From: an uncultured Limosilactobacillus sp.
GTDB taxonomy: Bacteria > Bacillota > Bacilli > Lactobacillales > Lactobacillaceae
Reading direction: 5' to 3'
NCBI RefSeq assembly: GCF_934202705.1
Contig: NZ_CAKPYE010000004.1
Span: 112,172-176,171, forward strand
DNA: 64,000 bases
How positions within the stretch are numbered: position 1 is the first letter of the stretch; each line of letters begins with the position of its first letter. The position numbers and the translations under genes were made by a program. This document shows, piece after piece, positions 61,124 through 64,000 of this stretch. Under the pieces are notes generated by a model. That model was not told the DNA's origin, searched no databases, and saw only the letters and a program-made list of their open reading frames with translations.

Positions 61124-61663
61124 GTGAATAGGGCAAAAATTCAGGATTACATTGATCAACGCATAATGGAACGAAAGGGAACCTTTCATTCAGCGATGGT
61201 TGATTCTACCCATTTTATTATTAACAAGCATTCGTACGCCATCGTTGAAGATAATCATCAATCGTTTGATTTAGAACGATTTACTGATCGCTTTAGCATG
61301 ATTTTAAGTAAGTATGACTATATCCTTGGTGACTGGGGATATGATCAGTTACGTCTCCGGGGGTTCTACGACAAAGAGAATCCATTGTATCGACCGGAGC
61401 GAGGAATTGAAACGCTTCAGGATTATTTATATGAGCAGTGCAACTTTGGATGTGATTATTTTGTCTTGAAAAATGAAGAGGTTAATGTTCCACGACGCAA
61501 AAAAAGGCGACGTCGCGGAAGAGGACACCACCAGCGTCCATTTCACGAAAAAAGAGAAAAATTAACGTCACCAAATCTGAAAAACCGTCATCATCAAGAA
61601 GTGAAAAGCGTTCAACAAAGAGGGAAACGTCATTTTGTGATCAAAAAACGCAGTGAGGGATAA
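61124..61663 (+). CDS. YutD family protein (DUF1027)
   Basis: This 179-residue protein has the YutD-like core HSYAIVEDNHQSFDLERFTD, RFSMILSKYDYILGDWGYDQLRLRGFY, and then YLYEQCNFGCDYFVLKN. The C-terminal 50 residues are highly basic (RRKKRRRRGRGHHQRPF), suggesting nucleic-acid contact, which is inference. The start is GTG at 61124 behind AGGAG. It lies next to a yutF-type gene as in Bacillus yutD-yutE-yutF. Function is unknown. Confidence 0.85.
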   Translation: MNRAKIQDYIDQRIMERKGTFHSAMVDSTHFIINKHSYAIVEDNHQSFDLERFTDRFSMILSKYDYILGDWGYDQLRLRGFYDKENPLYRPERGIETLQDYLYEQCNFGCDYFVLKNEEVNVPRRKKRRRRGRGHHQRPFHEKREKLTSPNLKNRHHQEVKSVQQRGKRHFVIKKRSEG

Positions 61664-61664
61664 A

Positions 61665-62441
61665 TTGAAGAAAGATTATTTAGCATACTTTATTGATCTA
61701 GATGGAACAGTATATAAGGGTAAAAAGCAAATACCGGCAGCCGCACGATTTATTCGCCGCTTGCAAATTAATCAGAAACGGGTTGTTTTTGTAACAAATA
61801 ATAGTACTCGGACACCAGAATTTGTAGCCAATAATTTGGTAAAAAATCATGATATTAAGGTGACTGCAGAAAATGTTTACACAACCGCATTAGCAACTGC
61901 TGATTATTTAAACTCAATTGCCGGAAGTCATCGTCGAATATATATGATCGGTGAGAGTGGATTAGCAAATGCTCTTCGAAAGCGTCAATTCCAATTGGTA
62001 GATGACCACCCGGATTATGTAGTGGTAGGATTAGATACTGCAGTAACTTACAATAAATTTGAAAAGGCAGTATTGGCAATTCGAAATGGTGCAAAATTTA
62101 TTGGAACAAATGCTGATAGTAATTTGCCTAACGAACGTGGAATGGTACCTGGAGCAGGATCATTGGTGGCATTAGTTGAATATGCGACTCAAGTTCATCC
62201 AGTGATGATTGGGAAGCCGGAAAAAATAATTATGCAGATGGCTTTACGAAAGTTTAATCTAACGAAGGATCAAGTAATTATGGTTGGTGACAATTATCAT
62301 ACTGATATTAGTGCAGGGATTAATATCGGAATGGACACTTTACTTGTTTATACAGGCTTATCGACAAGAAAAGAAGTAATGAAAGAGGCAGTGAAGCCTA
62401 CTTATGAGGTTAATTCGCTTGATGAATGGAAAATGGGTTGA
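61665..62441 (+). CDS. HAD-superfamily IIA phosphatase (YutF/NagD-like)
   Basis: This 258-residue HAD hydrolase has motif I YFIDLDGTVYKGKKQIP, motif II FVTNNSTRTPEFV, the lysine in MIGKPEKIIMQMAL and motif III/IV MVGDNYHTDISAGINIGMDT. This fits the TIGR01457-type YutF family, sugar- or nucleotide-phosphate phosphatases of unclear substrate. I chose TTG 61665 because GAGGG precedes it and the GTG four codons earlier overlaps yutD. It overlaps the following gene by 38 bases. Confidence 0.9.
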   Translation: MKKDYLAYFIDLDGTVYKGKKQIPAAARFIRRLQINQKRVVFVTNNSTRTPEFVANNLVKNHDIKVTAENVYTTALATADYLNSIAGSHRRIYMIGESGLANALRKRQFQLVDDHPDYVVVGLDTAVTYNKFEKAVLAIRNGAKFIGTNADSNLPNERGMVPGAGSLVALVEYATQVHPVMIGKPEKIIMQMALRKFNLTKDQVIMVGDNYHTDISAGINIGMDTLLVYTGLSTRKEVMKEAVKPTYEVNSLDEWKMG

Positions 62442-63072
62442 ACTAAAAGACGAGTTACTGGCAATGGCCACTACTGTTACAAGTTCATTAGCAGCAATTG
62501 GTATAAGCTTTTATTTTTTACTACTAAGTTCAGATATGATTTTGAAGATCCCACAAAATTTTGAGGGGATTAGCAGGAAGCAAGTTTTAGATGACTATGA
62601 TCGATTAGTTAGATATTTAATCAGTGATTCAAAGAAGGAATTTATATTTGAACATTTAGCAACGTCGCCTCAGGCAAGTCAGCATTTTGCTGATGTCCAT
62701 CGGATCGTTCAGATTGGCGGACGCATGACGCTTTGCTTGCTGGTTTTAGCGGTTTTACTATTTTGCTACGAAAAAAAGAGGTATCAGCTTTGGCGTCTGA
62801 TACCTCTTTTTAAGCAAATCCTGTTGTTAATCGTAATAATGGTTGGCTTATTCTTAATAAGTTTCCCGGATAGTTTTTTGTGGCTCCATGAGATTGTTTT
62901 TACGAATCATAATTGGGTTTTTAATTCTAAAACTGATCCGATTATTTTGCTTTTAGATGAACATTTTTTTATTAAATATCTCATGATTTGGCTATTAACG
63001 GTAGTTATTTTGATTACAATTATAATCGATGTCACTAAAAATTTAATCAAGCTCTTCGTCAGAAGAAGATAA
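62404..63072 (+). CDS. TIGR01906 family (DUF1461) integral membrane protein
   Basis: This 222-residue protein has four membrane helices: SLAAIGISFYFLLLSSDM (after about 20 residues), TLCLLVLAVLLFCY, LLLIVIMVGLFLISFPDSFLW and FIKYLMIWLLTVVILITIII. A large loop between helices 1 and 2 contains DDYDRLVRYLISDSK and HFADVHRIV, typical of TIGR01906. The function is unknown. The start is unclear: ATG 62404 overlaps the HAD gene, and ATG 62422 or 62464 are alternatives. Its 3' end overlaps the convergent dedA gene by 30 bases. Confidence 0.82.
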   Translation: MRLIRLMNGKWVELKDELLAMATTVTSSLAAIGISFYFLLLSSDMILKIPQNFEGISRKQVLDDYDRLVRYLISDSKKEFIFEHLATSPQASQHFADVHRIVQIGGRMTLCLLVLAVLLFCYEKKRYQLWRLIPLFKQILLLIVIMVGLFLISFPDSFLWLHEIVFTNHNWVFNSKTDPIILLLDEHFFIKYLMIWLLTVVILITIIIDVTKNLIKLFVRRR

Positions 63073-63699
63073 TTTTGATTTAATAGCACCAACAACTGCT
63101 GGAATTAGTGTGACAACAATAATTGCAATGATGATAAAAGAGAAATGTTCCTGAACAAATGGGAGATTACCAAAGAAGTATCCGGCTCCGCAACAGATAC
63201 ATACCCATGAGAAACAGGCAATTAGATTATACTTTATAAAACGATCATAGGGGAACCCTGATCCGGCAGCTGCAAATGGCGCAAACGTTCTAATAATTGG
63301 CATGTAACGTGCAAGAATGATGGCAGGGGCACCGTGTCGTTCAAAAAATTTTTCAGTTTTATGAAGACTTTTTTGATCGATTAGTTTATTAAACCACCGA
63401 TGTTTAGATAAGGTTTTTGATAGGCGACTACCAATTAAAAAGTTTAATGAGTCGCCACCAATACAAGCAACCAAAAAAGTAAAAATGAAAACTTCAATAC
63501 TTAAATGGTATTGTGGATTAGCCGAAAGAGCTGCTGCAGCAAAAAGTAGTGAGTCACCAGGAAGAAAAGGCAGAATAACTGCCCCGGTTTCAATAAAGAT
63601 AACTAGAAATAATAAAATGTACGACCAGTTACCGAATGTGTTCACGATTTGAATAATATGAGCATCAATATGTAAAATGAAGTCGATTAAAAATCCCAT
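63043..63699 (-). CDS. DedA family membrane protein
   Basis: This 218-residue member of the DedA/SNARE-associated family shows LLFLVIFIETGAVILPFLPGDSLLFAAAALS and RWFNKLIDQKSLHKTEKFFERHGAPAIILARYMPIIRTFAPFAAAGSGFPYDRFIKYN. DedA relatives such as PetA/UptA act as undecaprenyl-phosphate or phosphatidylethanolamine flippases. The conserved acidic and arginine residues (E36-like in FIETG, R in LARYMPIIRTF) are present. AAAGGAG precedes the minus-strand ATG. Confidence 0.92.
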   Translation of the reverse strand: MGFLIDFILHIDAHIIQIVNTFGNWSYILLFLVIFIETGAVILPFLPGDSLLFAAAALSANPQYHLSIEVFIFTFLVACIGGDSLNFLIGSRLSKTLSKHRWFNKLIDQKSLHKTEKFFERHGAPAIILARYMPIIRTFAPFAAAGSGFPYDRFIKYNLIACFSWVCICCGAGYFFGNLPFVQEHFSFIIIAIIVVTLIPAVVGAIKSKLSSSDEELD

Positions 63700-63738
63700 T
63701 ACGGTCTCCTTTAATTTAAATTATTTAATTCGTTGTAA

Positions 63739-63767
63739 ATTTTATCAGCCAGTTGTATTAATGTGAA
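63739..63767 (-). promoter_or_regulatory. Promoter of dedA
   Basis: On the minus strand, TTCACA (63762-63767) and TAAAAT (63739-63744) have a 17-base spacer, with TG-A before the -10. Confidence 0.65.
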
Positions 63768-63803
63768 GAATTAGAAAGCAATTTTAAAAAAAGTAAATTC
63801 TTC
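63765..63803. repeat. Inverted repeat upstream of dedA
   Basis: GAAGAATT (63765-63772) and AATTCTTC (63796-63803) are perfect inverse complements 23 bases apart and overlap the dedA -35 box. It could be an operator or chance in A/T-rich DNA. Confidence 0.35.
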
Positions 63804-63865
63804 GTAATATACTTTATCTAGATGACAACATGATCTTTATAAGAGAAAATAGCCTTGTTTATTCG

Positions 63866-63915
63866 GAACTATAGATACAATCGCCTAACTATGTATCTGA
63901 TTGTACAGTTTTTAA
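63866..63915 (+). other. Hairpin followed by a T-run in the right-hand intergenic region
   Basis: TACAATC pairs with GATTGTA, and AGATAC can alternatively pair with GTATCT in the same stretch, followed by GTTTTT. It resembles a terminator or the end of a small RNA on the plus strand, but no gene precedes it on that strand. The rest of 63700-63925 shows nothing else I can name. Confidence 0.35.
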
Positions 63916-63925
63916 AAAAAGTTGA

Positions 63926-63943
63926 AAAACTTTGCAAAGTTTT
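63926..63943. repeat. 18-bp perfect palindrome next to the edge promoter
   Basis: AAAACTTTGCAAAGTTTT reads the same on both strands and ends one base before the -35 box of the promoter at 63945, a typical operator position. Confidence 0.6.
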
Positions 63944-63944
63944 G

Positions 63945-63974
63945 TTGACAATTACCTAGGGTGGCTGGTATATT
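63945..63974 (+). promoter_or_regulatory. Strong outward promoter at the right edge
   Basis: Consensus TTGACA (63945-63950), an 18-base spacer and TATATT (63969-63974), with TG-G giving an extended -10. The transcript starts about 63981 and its gene lies beyond the window. Confidence 0.85.
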
Positions 63975-64000
63975 AATTATCGTTGTCACGGCGGTAATCA

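Noticed and set aside
1..64000. Mobile element, prophage or CRISPR
   Set aside because: No transposase, integrase, phage gene, direct-repeat array or target-site duplication was seen; gene content and order are core-genome throughout.

Overview
The window is 64 kb of a low-GC Gram-positive chromosome and reads as a conserved core-genome segment of a lactic acid bacterium in the Lactobacillaceae. The evidence is the gene order, the T-box leaders, a CcpA-type regulator, TTG/GTG starts behind strong Shine-Dalgarno sequences, a comG operon followed by a methyltransferase and ackA, and YueI, YslB, YutD and IreB family proteins. A Limosilactobacillus-like species is my guess from overall look and is inference only. 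I see no insertion sequence, prophage, CRISPR array, rRNA or tRNA gene.

Layout. 1-3.1 kb (mostly minus strand): start of a universal stress protein gene, a 6S RNA gene with its terminator, rarA, a yueI homologue, and rpsD with a structured, probably S4-responsive leader. 3.2-8.5 kb: ezrA, a cysteine desulfurase-thiI pair for tRNA thiolation, a small DUF1304 membrane protein and tpx. 8.5-16.2 kb: T-box-controlled valS, folC, radC and mreBCD. 16.2-18.8 kb: an amino-acid ABC transporter behind an unusual T-box leader with one Stem I and two successive antiterminator/terminator modules.

18.9-34.8 kb is a long genome-maintenance block: the M16-like pair ymfF/ymfH, a RodZ-like protein, pgsA, cinA, recA (with an SOS box), rny, mutS, mutL, ruvA, ruvB, and then a protein in the usual tgt position that is homologous to tRNA-guanine transglycosylase but has lost all its catalytic and zinc-binding residues. 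34.9-45.8 kb: yajC, an NrnA-like DHH phosphoesterase, a DEAD-box helicase, T-box-controlled alaS, ireB, ruvX, yrzB, rnhC, cvpA and mutS2.

45.8-54.4 kb: trxA, yslB, murI, rdgB, a small phosphodiesterase, a HAD phosphatase, an MscS channel, ytxG/ytxH-like envelope proteins, ccpA, an unrecognised membrane protein and yebC. Two back-to-back terminators then insulate the seven-gene comG operon (54.5-58.1 kb), which is followed by a YtxK-like methyltransferase and ackA. 60.4-64 kb: a metallophosphoesterase, yutD, a yutF-type HAD phosphatase, a TIGR01906 membrane protein, a convergent dedA, and a strong outward promoter next to an 18-bp perfect palindrome at the right edge.

The most unusual items are the dead TGT-like protein (33763-34839), the double-terminator T-box (about 16256-16616), the structured mreB-mreC spacer, and the membrane protein downstream of ccpA. 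Nothing looks like a complete new defence or mobile system.
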